This document shows, in pieces, positions 50,469 through 59,130 of a stretch of DNA of 64,000 nucleotides. Position numbers and translations under genes: made by a program. The notes beneath the pieces were generated by a model. The model was given only the letters and a program-made list of their open reading frames with translations, made no database searches and was not told the origin of the DNA. The number at the start of each line of letters is the position of its first letter. Position 1 is the stretch's first letter. The stretch is from Bog-756 sp963699105 (GTDB lineage Bacteria > Actinomycetota > Acidimicrobiia > Acidimicrobiales > RAAP-2): the NCBI GenBank assembly GCA_963699105.1, contig CAVOTI010000005.1, forward strand, positions 1 to 64,000. The letters run 5' to 3'.

Positions 50469-51894
50469 ATGCCGACCACGACCCCACCAGCCACCGTGAT
50501 GCCCGCACGATCCGGCACCCGCTCAGCCGGCTCCCGGCCCACAGGGACGCTCCTCCTCCGGCCCACCGGCTATCCCCGCGGCGCCACTCCCACTGGGGCG
50601 GTAGCCGGCGCAGGGGCACCGAGTTCCCCGGGCCCGATCCTCGGTGGTCGGATCGCCGTCCCGTCGAAGCGGGAGCGGCGCAGGGCCAAGAAACGGCGGC
50701 GCCGGTCCGGCGGAGCGGATCCTGCGGGTGGCGGTCCTCATACGTGGTCGCTGGTACTGGTCGTCGCCGGGCTCGGCTACGGCTACTTCCGCTACCAGTG
50801 GAGCAAGGTCTCGTCATCACCGTGCGATACCTGCGTGGCCGCCGCCAGCGGCGCCCCCTACAACATCCTCGTGATCGGATCGGACAGCCGGGTCGGCGAG
50901 ACGTGCCGCCGAGGCCCAGCAGTTCGGCAACCAGACCGACGCCGGGCGGGCAGCGGAGCGACACCATCAAGATCGTCCACGTCGATCCGGCCACCGGCAC
51001 GGCATCTTCGCTCTCCATCCCCCGGGACACCTACGTGACGCTGTCGGGCATGCCGGCCGAGCAGCCAGACTGGCCAGCTCAGAACAAGATCAACTCCGCC
51101 TTCGGCGGCGGCCCCGACGCCCTCATCCAGACCATCGACGAATACCTTCGGCATCCCCATCAACCACTACATCGTGATCAATTTCTTCGGCCTGGAGGAC
51201 GCGGTCAACGCCCTCGGGGGGATCAAGATGGACTTCCCCTACCCGGTCCGCGACCAGGACTGCTCCACCGGGACCTGCTACAACAACTCGGGACTCAACA
51301 TCCCCACCGCCGGATGCCAGGTGCTGACGGCTCCCAGGCCCTGGCCCTGTCACGCTCCCGCTACTTCCAGTACTACGAAGGCGGCCAGTGGAACTCGGAT
51401 CCCACCTCCGACATCGGCAGGATCGAGCGTCAGAACCTGATCATCTCGGCGGCCCTGGACAAGGCCAAGTCGACCTACAACCCACTCCGGCTCAACACGC
51501 TGTTGTCCTCGGTGGTCCACGACTTCAGCAAGGACAACGGACTGTCGGCCAACGATCTGTTCTCGCTGGCCGAGCGCTACCACGCCTTTTCCGGATCCGA
51601 CCTCCAGGACTACACGCTGCCTACCGTGGGGGCGTTACTCGTCGGTGGCCGGAGACGTCGAGGTGGTCCAACCCGACGACGCCTCCCAGATGATCACCCA
51701 GTTCCTCGGGGGAACCGCTCGGGGCGATCACTACCCCTCCCCTCGACGCCTCCGGCTATCCGCTCACCTTGTCGACGCCGGCGGCCACTACTGCCCCGTC
51801 GACCGCCCCGGCCAGCTCGGCCAGCTCCGCCACCACGGCCCCGACGACCTCCAGCTCTTCATCGATCCCCTCGTTCGACCCCCGACCCTGCTGA
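50469..51894 (+). CDS. LytR-CpsA-Psr family cell-wall ligase (frameshifts, start uncertain)
   Basis: Basic N-terminus (KRERRRAKKRRRR), one transmembrane helix (ILRVAVLI, then VVAGLGYGYFRYQW), then the LCP domain: GAPYNILVIGSDSRVGE, RSDTIKIVHVDPATGTASSL, SIPRDTYV with the pyrophosphate-site Arg/Asp, NKINSAFGGGPDALIQTI, INHYIVINFFGLEDAVNALG, and ALALSRSRYFQYYEGGQWNS, DIGRIERQNLIISAALDKAK. A Thr/Ser/Ala-rich tail ends at TGA 51894. LCP enzymes attach glycopolymers to peptidoglycan or arabinogalactan. The start could be anywhere from 50469 to about 50660. Confidence 0.85.
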
Positions 51895-52133
51895 TCCCCG
51901 GGGGTTTCGGTCGACCGTTCTGCATCGGTGTCCGTCGGCCTGTTGGTTTCGGAAATAACAGTGATGGTATGTCTCATACCCCCGGTCTGTAGTTTCCGAA
52001 ACCAATTGAGCAAGGACAGCTCGCCGGCTCGCCGGCTCGCTCGCTCGGGCGCTCGGGCGCTCGGGACGGGAGCCGCTCTCCGGATCCCAGGAGCGAGTGA
52101 CCGGACCCCACCGCCCCACCGAGACCCACCGAC
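51895..52133. repeat. Intergenic region with a nested palindrome (63 bp)
   Basis: Between convergent LCP and menD genes. Perfect 13-bp inverted repeats TTGGTTTCGGAAA (51943-51955) and TTTCCGAAACCAA (51993-52005) enclose a 37-base loop. Inside it ACAG (51958-51961) pairs with CTGT (51987-51990), and GGTATG (51966-51971) with CATACC (51975-51980). The element is visibly AT-richer than its surroundings. No T-run follows either arm. Downstream are short ctcgccgg and gggcgctc repeats (52019-52062). Confidence 0.9.
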
Positions 52134-53963
52134 CTACCCGTCGACCGCCCGGACAATGGCGGCATTGATCCGGTCGTGCACGGCCACGTTCTCGGCACGA
52201 CCGGGGAGGCGGACCCGGATGACGGACATCCCGCCCTCGCTCAACCGTCGGTCGAGGGCACGGTCGAGCTCTCCGGCCGCTGGGCCGGGACCCAGGTCGT
52301 CGACCGGCCATCCGAGACCGGTGGCCACCGCCGCCGGATCGGGTGACTGCGGTGTGCCGAACAGTCGGTCGAAGGAGGCCTCGTCGAGAACAGTTGCCGG
52401 GGCCAGGAACGAGAAGATCCCGCCCCCGGCATTGTCGGCGACGACGATGGTCAGGTTGGCGTCGAGGTCGTCGGACCGGACCAGAGCTGACACGTCGTGG
52501 AGGAAGGCCAGATCGCCGACCAGGGCAACCGTCGGACCCCCAGTGGCCAGCGCCACCCCGAGCGCCGTCGACAGGACACCGTCGATGCCGTTGGCACCGC
52601 GATTGGCCAGGACCCCGGGCGGTCGGCGGCGAGGCAGTCCGAATGCCTCCAGATCGCGGACAGGCATGGAAGACGACACCACCAGGGTGGCTTCGGGGGG
52701 GAGGCGGGCGAACAAACGCTGAGCCAGCGACGGCTCGTCGAGCCCACGGCTCGGCGGACCCGGGGGGCGATCTCCATCCGCCAACGCGGCGATGACACCA
52801 CGGGCATGATGCTCGGCGCGCTGCCAGGCCGAGAGCCAGACGCCCACCTCATCGGGTCGGGTCCCACCCGGAGTCGATGGTCCGACCGCGGAGGTGACGC
52901 GGCTCACCGCCTCCTCGCAGAACAAGGTCGGATCGGCACGGACGAAGGCGGTCGCCTCCCGGTCGGGATCTGTCCACCTCTCCCAGGGATCAACTACCAC
53001 GATGGCGGCTCCGGCAGCCGCGGAAGCTGACACGTAGCTGTTGACCACCGAGGACGCCCAACGCTCCCCCAGGTGGAGCACGGTCCGGGCCGGATGGTCG
53101 CCCACGAAACGCGACGATCGCAGGATGCCGTCCGCCGTCCCGATGACTCCGGGCTCCGAGACCTCGAAGTCGCGACCTGGGATCGGCCAGCACCGGCCAG
53201 CCCAGGACGGCCGACAGGGCCATGACCGCGGTCGTCTCCCCCGCTCCGGCCCCGGCCACGATGATCCCCGGTCGATGGGGGAGAGCACGCCCTCGGCCAC
53301 CTGTGACGACACCCATCCCGTCGGCGGGCGGACGGCGCCGGTCACCACCGCGTGCCACGGCCGGTTTCCGGGCCGGCCCGGGCTGACCCCGCCGGCCTTG
53401 GCCGGTTCGCCGACCAACGGCTCACGGAAGGGCAGACTGAGATGGACGGGTCCGGGTCCGGCCGCTCCCGTCGACGCTTCCGCCACCGCCCGGGAAGCCA
53501 GCGAGCGCCACGACGAGCGGGCGCTCACGTCGGGCACCCCTGGATCGGCGAACCACCGCACCGAGCGGCCGAACAGATGCGTCTGATCGATCGTCTGGGG
53601 GGCACCGGCATCCCGCAGCTCCGGTGGCCGGTCGGCCGTGCAGGCGATCAGCGGGACCCTGGCCAGGTCCGCCTCGACCACCGCCGGGTGGAGCTCGGCG
53701 GCGGCCGTGCCGCTGGTGGTGACCACCAGTGCCGGTATCCCGACCGCCTTCCCGATCCCGAGGGCGGTGAATCCGGCCGAGCGCTCGTCGAGTCGGATGT
53801 GCATCTCCATCTCGGATCGGGCCGCCAGGGCGAGGACCAGCGGCGTCGACCGTGAACCGGGACAGACCACGGCGTGGGCCACGCCGGAGCGCACCCACTC
53901 GTCGACCAACGTGGCGGCGAAGGCGGCCTGGGCGTCGCCATCCCCGCCGCTACCGACGCGCAT
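52134..53963 (-). CDS. menD: 2-succinyl-5-enolpyruvyl-6-hydroxy-3-cyclohexene-1-carboxylate synthase
   Basis: About 609 aa ThDP enzyme joining 2-oxoglutarate and isochorismate. N-terminal VVCPGSRSTPLVLALAARSE, VVTTSGTAAAELHPAVVEAD, PLIACTADRPPELRDAGAPQ, TIDQTHLFGRSVRWF; ThDP site GDLAFLHDVSALV and NAGGGIFSFLAPA. Between about 53180 and 53290 the frame is wrong while PGIIVAGAGAGETTAVMALS is readable in another frame: two compensating single-base errors. ATG 53963 chosen. Faces menH across a 139-base divergent spacer. Confidence 0.95.
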   Translation of the reverse strand: MRVGSGGDGDAQAAFAATLVDEWVRSGVAHAVVCPGSRSTPLVLALAARSEMEMHIRLDERSAGFTALGIGKAVGIPALVVTTSGTAAAELHPAVVEADLARVPLIACTADRPPELRDAGAPQTIDQTHLFGRSVRWFADPGVPDVSARSSWRSLASRAVAEASTGAAGPGPVHLSLPFREPLVGEPAKAGGVSPGRPGNRPWHAVVTGAVRPPTGWVSSQVAEGVLSPIDRGSSWPGPERGRRPRSWPCRPSWAGRCWPIPGRDFEVSEPGVIGTADGILRSSRFVGDHPARTVLHLGERWASSVVNSYVSASAAAGAAIVVVDPWERWTDPDREATAFVRADPTLFCEEAVSRVTSAVGPSTPGGTRPDEVGVWLSAWQRAEHHARGVIAALADGDRPPGPPSRGLDEPSLAQRLFARLPPEATLVVSSSMPVRDLEAFGLPRRRPPGVLANRGANGIDGVLSTALGVALATGGPTVALVGDLAFLHDVSALVRSDDLDANLTIVVADNAGGGIFSFLAPATVLDEASFDRLFGTPQSPDPAAVATGLGWPVDDLGPGPAAGELDRALDRRLSEGGMSVIRVRLPGRAENVAVHDRINAAIVRAVDG

Positions 53964-54015
53964 CGGTACGCTCACCCCGATTGCCCATGCCGAACCCATC
54001 GAACCCGCAGACCCC

Positions 54016-54051
54016 GTCGAGCCCGTCGAGCCCGTCGAACCCGTCGAGCCC
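54016..54051. repeat. 9-bp tandem repeat in the menD-menH spacer
   Basis: Four copies of gtcga(g/a)ccc in a row between the divergent menD and menH starts, with further imperfect copies on each side. On the plus strand it would encode (PVE)n upstream of the menH ATG, on the minus strand (GST)n upstream of menD; neither looks like conserved protein. Confidence 0.85.
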
Positions 54052-54102
54052 CCAGACCCGGACCGACCGCCGCACCCCGACCGGTCCGCCCTGCGACTCC
54101 GC

Positions 54103-54903
54103 ATGACGGCCGCCCTGGCCGCCCGGGTGGCCGGCTCCGGGCCGTCGTTGGTTCTGGCCCACGGGTTCACCCAGACCGGCCGGGTGTGGGGCGGGTTGGA
54201 TGACCTCCTGGCCGACGACCACCGGGTGGTGGCCGCCGACATGCCGGGCCACGCCGACTCGACGGCGGTGGCCGCCTCGTTGCCCGAGGGAGCCGCTCTC
54301 ATCGGCGAACTCGGAGGGCGGTCCTCCTATCTGGGCTACTCGATGGGGGCGCGCTTCTGCCTTCACCTCGCCCTGTCCCGACCGGACCTTGTCAATGCGT
54401 TGGTGCTGATATCGGGAACCGCCGGCATCGACGATCCCGACGAACGGCTCGAGCGCCGCCGGAGTGACGAGGCCATGGCTGAGCAGCTCGACCCGGGTCA
54501 CGACCCGAGTCACGGCCCGAGATCGGCGGCCATGCCGGTCGGGACGTTCCTCCGCCGGTGGATGGAGAGTCCTCTGTTCTCCGGGGTCGGCCCCGAGGCG
54601 GCGGGGATGGAGGAGCGCATGCGCAACACCGGGCCGGGTTTGGCATCGAGCCTCAGGCTGGCCGGCACCGGCACCCAGCTCCCGCTGTGGTCGGACCTCC
54701 ACCGGCTGGCCATGCCGGTGCTGGTCGTCACCGGTGAGCATGATGCCAAGTTCACCGAGCTCGGACGGAGGCTGGTCGACGCCATCGGTCCCAACTCCAG
54801 CCGCGTGGTGGTGGCCGGGACCGGGCACGCACCCCATCTGGAACGGCCCGGCGAAGTGGCGGCGGCGGTACGGGCCCATCTGTCCGGGGTTCGTCGGCAA
54901 TGA
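54103..54903 (+). CDS. menH: Alpha/beta hydrolase, MenH-like (SHCHC synthase)
   Basis: 266 aa. Oxyanion loop VLAHGFTQTGRVWGGL, nucleophile elbow SYLGYSMGARFCLHLAL with catalytic Ser, and final GHAPHLERPGEVAAAV with catalytic His. Removes pyruvate from the MenD product. Position beside menD supports MenH over another hydrolase. The frame is open upstream through the EPVEPV repeat; ATG 54103 is taken because homology starts there, though no clear ribosome site precedes it. Confidence 0.88.
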   Translation: MTAALAARVAGSGPSLVLAHGFTQTGRVWGGLDDLLADDHRVVAADMPGHADSTAVAASLPEGAALIGELGGRSSYLGYSMGARFCLHLALSRPDLVNALVLISGTAGIDDPDERLERRRSDEAMAEQLDPGHDPSHGPRSAAMPVGTFLRRWMESPLFSGVGPEAAGMEERMRNTGPGLASSLRLAGTGTQLPLWSDLHRLAMPVLVVTGEHDAKFTELGRRLVDAIGPNSSRVVVAGTGHAPHLERPGEVAAAVRAHLSGVRRQ

Positions 54904-54917
54904 TCCGGCCGCCGGCA

Positions 54918-55919
54918 TCAGGCGATCCATAGCCACAGGGCGAGGGCCAAGAGCCCACCGAACGCCAACTGCAACCGACCGGTGGCGGCCAGCACCGCCA
55001 GGAGGGCCCGGCCCGAAGCGTCACTGGCCACCAGGCGGGCCGGGGCCACGACCAGTGGGGCGGCCAACAAGGGCAACAGGGCGGCCGCCGGGCGGACGGC
55101 GTGATGACCGGCCAGGGACCAGATCGCCCAGGCCACCACGCCGGCGAACGGCAGCCCGACGCAGCCGATGTAGCACCACCCGGCCGCCCGTCGCCCGATC
55201 CGAACCGCCAGTGTGCGCTTTCCGCTCTGGGCGTCGGTGCTGATGTCCCTCAGATTGTTGGCCAGGAGAAGGGCGGTGGCCAGCAGCCCGACAGCTACGG
55301 CGGCCAACCACACCACCGGTCTGTCGATCCGGAGGGTCTGGACGTAGTAGGTGCCCACCGTGGCCACCAGCCCGAAGAAGACGAACACGAAGAGCTCGCC
55401 CAGCCCGGCGTACCCGTAGGGCCGTGGGCCACCGGTGTAGAACCACCCGGCGGCCAGGCAGGCCGCCCCCACCACCAGGATCCACCACGAGGTGGCGGCG
55501 GCCAACGCCAGCCCGACCACGCCGGCCACACCGAAACAGACCAGCGCCGCCCGCTTGACCGAGGACGGTGGCACCAGTCCGGACGCCACCAGGCGCAGCG
55601 GTCCGACCCGGGCGTCGTCGGTGCCCCGGATCCCGTCCGAGTAGTCGTTGGCGTAGTTGGTCCCCACCTGGATGGCCAACGCCACCACCAGTGCTCCCAG
55701 GGCGCACCACCACGAGTCCACCCGGGGCAGTGCGGCTCCGGCCAGCCCGGTCCCATGGGCCCGGGCCCGGAGTCCGAGAGCGTGGGCGGCGGCGGTGCCG
55801 ACGATCACCGGCACCAGGGCGGCCGGAAGCGTACGAGGGCGGGCACCGAGGATCCATCGCTTCACCGGACCGGGTGCGGTGGGCGCCGATGCCGAGGGGG
55901 CGCCGCCGTCCGGGGTCAC
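54918..55919 (-). CDS. menA: 1,4-dihydroxy-2-naphthoate polyprenyltransferase
   Basis: 333 aa UbiA-family membrane prenyltransferase with about eight to nine helices. First Asp motif NYANDYSDGIRGTDDARVGP and second ANNLRDISTDAQSGKRTLAV bind Mg-prenyl diphosphate. Attaches the isoprenoid tail to DHNA. An Ala/Pro-rich N-terminal 20 residues precede the conserved WILGARPRTLPAALVPVIVG. Convergent with menH (14-base gap). Confidence 0.95.
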   Translation of the reverse strand: MTPDGGAPSASAPTAPGPVKRWILGARPRTLPAALVPVIVGTAAAHALGLRARAHGTGLAGAALPRVDSWWCALGALVVALAIQVGTNYANDYSDGIRGTDDARVGPLRLVASGLVPPSSVKRAALVCFGVAGVVGLALAAATSWWILVVGAACLAAGWFYTGGPRPYGYAGLGELFVFVFFGLVATVGTYYVQTLRIDRPVVWLAAVAVGLLATALLLANNLRDISTDAQSGKRTLAVRIGRRAAGWCYIGCVGLPFAGVVAWAIWSLAGHHAVRPAAALLPLLAAPLVVAPARLVASDASGRALLAVLAATGRLQLAFGGLLALALWLWIA

Positions 55920-55956
55920 GCCGCCGCTCGGCCCGGGCGACCGCGTCGCCGGCTCT

Positions 55957-56898
55957 TCACGGTCGGCGGGGGAAGCGGCCGAACTCAGGGGGGCGGTGTT
56001 CCTGAAAGGCGTTGCGACCCTCTTGCCCCTCCTCGCTCATGTAGAAGAGCATGGTGGCGTCACCGGCGAACTGTTGCAGTCCGGCCAGTCCGTCGTCGGC
56101 CGCATGGAGTCCACCTTTGAGCATGCGCAGGGCCATGGGTGACAGCGAGAGCATCTGACGGCACCACGCCACCGTCTCCCGCTCCAGGTCGGCCAGTGGC
56201 ACCACCTGGTTGACCAGCCCCCAGTCGAGGGCGGTGGCGGCGTCGTACTGCCGGCAGAGGAACCAGACCTCCTTGGCCCGCTTCAACCCGATGGTGCGGG
56301 CCAGGAGACTGGCCCCGTAGCCGCCGTCGAAGCTCCCCACCTTGGGCCCGGTCTGGCCGAACCGGGCGTTGTCGGCGGCGATGCTCAGGTCGCACACCAG
56401 GTGAAGGATGTGGCCACCGCCGATGGCATAACCGGCCACCATGGCCACCACCGGCTTGGGCAGACGGCGGATCTGGATCTGGAGATCGAGCACGTTGAGC
56501 CGGCCGATGCCCTGCCGGGCGACGTCGTCATCACCGATGTAGCCGTCGTCGCCCCGGATCTTCTGGTCGCCCCCGGAACAGAAGGCGTCGGGACCCTGCC
56601 CGGTGAGAACGACCACACCCACCGTGGGGTCGTCGCGGGCCAGGGTGAAGGCGTCGGCCAGCTCGAACAGCGTCCGGGGCCGGAAGGCGTTTCGCACCTC
56701 GGGACGGGCGATGGTCAACTTGGCCATGCCTTCGGCCACCTCGAAACGGATGTCCTGGTAATCGCCACGGCGTTCCCAGGCCGGCAGGGGCAGGGTCCGG
56801 AAGCGATCGACAGGGTCGGCGGGCGGGCCGGCGATCACCGTCTCCACCTGCACGTCTGCCCCAGCCGGGGAACCGTCGGGGTGCTCGGGGACAACCAT
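55957..56898 (-). CDS. menB: 1,4-dihydroxy-2-naphthoyl-CoA synthase
   Basis: About 313 aa crotonase. LTIARPEVRNAFRPRTLFEL, DAFCSGGDQKIRGDDGYIGD, AMVAGYAIGGGHILHLVCDL (oxyanion hole), FGQTGPKVGSFDGGYGASLL and the end PPEFGRFPRRP are typical MenB. ATG 56898 (MVVPEHPDGS) chosen; a GTG at 56910 would add four residues. Upstream of menA on the same strand, 37-base gap. Confidence 0.95.
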   Translation of the reverse strand: MVVPEHPDGSPAGADVQVETVIAGPPADPVDRFRTLPLPAWERRGDYQDIRFEVAEGMAKLTIARPEVRNAFRPRTLFELADAFTLARDDPTVGVVVLTGQGPDAFCSGGDQKIRGDDGYIGDDDVARQGIGRLNVLDLQIQIRRLPKPVVAMVAGYAIGGGHILHLVCDLSIAADNARFGQTGPKVGSFDGGYGASLLARTIGLKRAKEVWFLCRQYDAATALDWGLVNQVVPLADLERETVAWCRQMLSLSPMALRMLKGGLHAADDGLAGLQQFAGDATMLFYMSEEGQEGRNAFQEHRPPEFGRFPRRP

Positions 56899-56938
56899 TC
56901 GACCAATCACTCCTAGAGTCGCTGCTCGTACGGTCGCC

Positions 56939-56944
56939 TAGGCT
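56939..56944 (+). promoter_or_regulatory. -10 box of menE, leaderless spacing
   Basis: TAGGCT, 6 bases before ATG 56951. The same taggctacc string precedes the DUF1844 gene start. Confidence 0.45.
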
Positions 56945-56950
56945 ACCCGC

Positions 56951-58102
56951 ATGCCGGAGCTGGTAGCGCTCGATCTCCCGGCCGGTCAGGACTTCGTGGA
57001 TGCGCTGCGGGCCGCCTGGGACGACGGTGACGCCGTCCTCCCGTTGGATCCCCGGCTGGCCGAGCCGGCGACCCGGCGACTGCTCCGGGCCCTCCGGCCG
57101 ACGGTGGTCGTCGACGGCTCCGGGACTCACCGCCGGACCGGCGGGCTGCCGAGCCATCCGGGCGATGCCCTGGTCGTCGCCACCAGCGGGACGACCGGGG
57201 ACCCGAAAGGCGTGGTGCTCACCCACGAGGCAGTCCGGGCCTCGGCCCTCGCCACCTCGGCCCGGTTGGAGGTCGATCCCGGGCACGACCGGTGGCTGGC
57301 CTGTCTGCCCCTGGCCCACGTCGGTGGGCTCTCGGTGGTGACGAGGGCACTGATCACCGGGACGCCCTACACGGTGCTCCCCCGGTTCGAGACGGCCGAG
57401 GTGGAGAGCCAGGCCCGGTCGGGGGCCACGCTGGTCTCCCTGGTGGCCACGGCGCTCGGACGGATCGACGCCGGCGGCTTCCGGGCCGTGCTCCTGGGCG
57501 GAGCCGCTCCCCCCCGGGACCTGCCCGACAACGTCGTCACCACCTACGGGATGACCGAAACCGGGTCGGGGGTGGTCTATGACGGCCGACCCATCGAAGG
57601 CGCCGAAATTCGCATCGACGGGAAGGTGCCGGAGGTGGGTGGAGCCGGGGAGATCGACGGGGTGGGGGAAGTGCTCGTGCGCGGACCCATGGTGATGCGC
57701 GGGTACCGGGACGGCACCGATCCCCGCCGACCGGGAGGCTGGTATCCGACCGGTGACGCCGGCCGCCTCGAACCCGACGGGACCCTCCGGGTGTTCGGTC
57801 GCATGGCCGACGTCATCGTCAGCGGCGGAGAAAAGATCTGGCCGGTGGCCGTCGAGCAGCTGGTGGCCAAGGTTCCCGGGGTGGCCGAGGTGGCGGTGTG
57901 GAAGCGGGAGGACGCCGAGTGGGGGGAGCGGGTGGTGGCCTGGGTGGTCCCGAGCGACGACGCCGCCCCTCCGGCCCTGGCCGACCTGCGGGAGCGGGTG
58001 GCCGCCGAACTGGCCCCCTGGGCCGCGCCTCGCCAGCTGGTGATCGTGCCGTCGCTACCCCGGACACCGACCGGGAAGGTCCGACGGACGGAGCTGATCT
58101 GA
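56951..58102 (+). CDS. menE: o-succinylbenzoate--CoA ligase
   Basis: 383 aa, short even for MenE, ANL adenylating enzyme. P-loop VVATSGTTGDPKGVVLTHEA, ACLPLAHVGGLSVVTRALIT, VVTTYGMTETGSGVVYDG, YPTGDAGRLEPDGTLRVFGR, DVIVSGGEKIWPVAVEQLV, and catalytic Lys in RTPTGKVRRTELI. Activates OSB for MenB. Divergent from menB. Confidence 0.94.
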   Translation: MPELVALDLPAGQDFVDALRAAWDDGDAVLPLDPRLAEPATRRLLRALRPTVVVDGSGTHRRTGGLPSHPGDALVVATSGTTGDPKGVVLTHEAVRASALATSARLEVDPGHDRWLACLPLAHVGGLSVVTRALITGTPYTVLPRFETAEVESQARSGATLVSLVATALGRIDAGGFRAVLLGGAAPPRDLPDNVVTTYGMTETGSGVVYDGRPIEGAEIRIDGKVPEVGGAGEIDGVGEVLVRGPMVMRGYRDGTDPRRPGGWYPTGDAGRLEPDGTLRVFGRMADVIVSGGEKIWPVAVEQLVAKVPGVAEVAVWKREDAEWGERVVAWVVPSDDAAPPALADLRERVAAELAPWAAPRQLVIVPSLPRTPTGKVRRTELI

Positions 58103-58155
58103 TCTCCGGTGGTCGAAGCCACCGACCGGACGGCGGGCCGGGCCGGATCCGCCGA

Positions 58156-58935
58156 CTACGAGAGCCCGCCACTGGCGATGCTCAGGGCTCCCCCGTCGAT
58201 CACCAGGGTGTGACCGGTGATCCACGAAGCGGCGTCCGAGCACAAGAACAGGGCACTGGCGGCGATGTCGGCGGGTTCACCGAGACGGCGCAGGGGCAGG
58301 CGCCGGGCGATCGACTCCTCGGCCGGCTCCCACAGTGCCCGGGCGAACTCGGTCTTCACCAGTCCCGGGGCCAGGGCGTTGACCCGGACCTGCGGTCCGA
58401 GCTCGCCGGCCAGCTGACGGGTGAGATGGATCACCGCGGCTTTCGTCACGTTGTACCAACCGATGCCACCTTCCACCGACAAGCCGCCGATCGACGAGAG
58501 ATTGAGGATGGCCCCACCCCGGTCGGACATGCCGAGGCGCCAGGCGGCCTGGGCCCATTCGAGGTAGCCGGTCTGGTTGACCCGCACCGTCTTGTCGGCC
58601 CGCGGGGTGTCGATCTCGATGATCGGGCCGTAGTACGGGTTGGTGGCGGCGTTGTTGACCAAGATGTCGACGGCACCGAACCGCTCCACGGTGGCCGCCA
58701 CACAGTCGGCCGCCTGATCGGGATCGCCGGCGTTGGCCACCCGCCAGTCCACCTCGCCGGCCCGATCGCCGGTGGCCGCGGTGATCAGGGCGGCCGACTC
58801 GGTCAGGGCATCGGCGTTTCGCGACGAGATCATGACCGAGGCCCCGGCCGAGGCGAAGCTGAGGGCGATGGCTTGGCCGATTCCGCGTGACGCCCCGGTC
58901 ACCAGAGCCGTCTTGCCGTCAAGCCGCAGTTCCAT
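58156..58935 (-). CDS. Short-chain dehydrogenase/reductase
   Basis: 259 aa classical SDR: TGASRGIGQAIAL cofactor loop (residues 13-25), VDILVNNAATNPYYGPIIEI, catalytic Ser in LNLSSIGGLS and YNVTK Tyr-Lys, and SDAASWITGHTLVIDGGAL near the end. The SRN after the second strand suggests NADP(H). Substrate unknown; similar proteins are annotated as 3-oxoacyl-ACP or general alcohol reductases. Convergent with menE (53-base gap). A TAGGGT -10 box at 58944-58949 lies 8 bases before the ATG. Confidence 0.9.
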   Translation of the reverse strand: MELRLDGKTALVTGASRGIGQAIALSFASAGASVMISSRNADALTESAALITAATGDRAGEVDWRVANAGDPDQAADCVAATVERFGAVDILVNNAATNPYYGPIIEIDTPRADKTVRVNQTGYLEWAQAAWRLGMSDRGGAILNLSSIGGLSVEGGIGWYNVTKAAVIHLTRQLAGELGPQVRVNALAPGLVKTEFARALWEPAEESIARRLPLRRLGEPADIAASALFLCSDAASWITGHTLVIDGGALSIASGGLS

Positions 58936-58943
58936 GGGCCGAC

Positions 58944-58949
58944 ACCCTA
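58944..58949 (-). promoter_or_regulatory. -10 box of the SDR gene, leaderless spacing
   Basis: TAGGGT on the minus strand (TANNNT), 8 bases before ATG 58935. Confidence 0.4.
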
Positions 58950-59130
58950 CCGGGGGCCATCGGGTCGGCTCCGGTGACCACCACCCCCCGGGGCGGCACC
59001 GAGGCGTTCTACTATCCAGTATCCGATCCGGCCTCCGCGGGCCGGACCGGTCGGGCGCCGGGTGACCGGGGAACGCCGGGCCGGCCCGGACGCCGGCACA
59101 ACCGGGCGCGTACCCGAGGAGTGATCACAC

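Noticed and set aside
38156..51894. Pseudogene cluster
   Set aside because: The broken genes include essential ones and keep conserved sequence across every break, which fits read errors better than decay.
52134..54302. Extended 722-codon version of menD
   Set aside because: The first ~113 codons are Gly/Ser repeat and antisense of menH; MenD homology starts near 53963.
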